From: Psychrobacter sp. bablab_jr014 | Lineage (GTDB): Bacteria > Pseudomonadota > Gammaproteobacteria > Pseudomonadales > Moraxellaceae | Direction: 5' to 3' | Length of the DNA stretch: 51,760 nucleotides | NCBI RefSeq assembly: GCF_016464015.1 | Contig: NZ_JACDXT010000020.1 | Location: 1-51,760 of the forward strand | The notes under the pieces: model-generated | Told to the model about the DNA's origin: nothing | The model's input: the letters and a program-made list of their open reading frames with translations, nothing else | The model's database searches: none | Translations under genes and position numbers: made by a program | In this document: piece by piece, positions 51,707-51,760 of the stretch | Position numbering within the stretch: position 1 is the stretch's first letter | Layout of the letters: each line of letters opens with the position of its first letter

Positions 51707-51760
51707 ATTGCCTGATGGTTTTGCTTTATAGCCTTCTTATCCATTGAAAATACAGTCATG

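Overview
The window reads as a chromosomal segment of a gammaproteobacterium of the Moraxellaceae, most likely Psychrobacter. This rests on a TyrA-AroA fusion, a stand-alone rubredoxin, an acyl-CoA desaturase, moderate GC with AT-rich spacers, and the general look of the proteins. It is inferred from protein character, not from a database search. Most of the window is housekeeping metabolism. The accessory parts are the first 2.5 kb, the decayed genes at 2.0-2.5, 5.5-6.1 and 9.2-9.4 kb, and small palindromic repeats near 22.2 and 38.6 kb.

Layout. (1) 1-1901: the 3' end of a type VI secretion VgrG spike gene, overlapped by one base by an AT-rich ORF that looks like its cargo effector, then a membrane-anchored ORF that looks like the matching immunity protein. 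(2) 2007-9358: a broken glutaredoxin-MauE gene, two tandem-domain universal stress proteins, glycerate kinase, the ribosome-rescue factor ArfB, a broken GlxA/AraC-type regulator, an isochorismatase-like hydrolase, a DUF305 membrane protein, a DUF411 (CopG-type) lipoprotein and the tail of a type I secretion adaptor. (3) 9533-21770: thirteen consecutive minus-strand genes. They run from a PaoABC-type molybdenum aldehyde oxidoreductase through its XdhC/PaoD chaperone and MocA to MoeA, MoaA, MoaB, MoaC, MoaD, MoaE, ModA and ModB. The block encodes a molybdoenzyme, most of its cofactor pathway and most of its molybdate uptake, but no ModC ATPase is visible.

(4) 22381-29379: a divergent FolK-like protein with FolB, a RarD transporter, then pheA, hisC and the tyrA-aroA fusion for Phe/Tyr synthesis and the last shikimate steps. 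(5) 29897-41728: transaldolase, adenine phosphoribosyltransferase, rubredoxin, an alpha/beta hydrolase, a WG-repeat protein, an EamA transporter, an NCS2 nucleobase permease, L-serine dehydratase, a small lipoprotein, ArgJ and exonuclease III. (6) 42009-51665: a thioesterase, a glycerophosphodiesterase, a fatty-acid desaturase, SelO, the malic enzyme MaeB, the CCA-adding enzyme (apparently with a degenerated HD motif), a FolM-like pteridine reductase and a CAU-anticodon tRNA with a clear promoter and terminator.

The best candidate for an undescribed system is the VgrG-linked pair at 358-1901. The cargo protein has a His-136/Cys-178 pair in a context resembling caspase-fold/CHAT proteases, though this is only a motif-level inference. 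No CRISPR array, complete insertion sequence, prophage or rRNA was seen.
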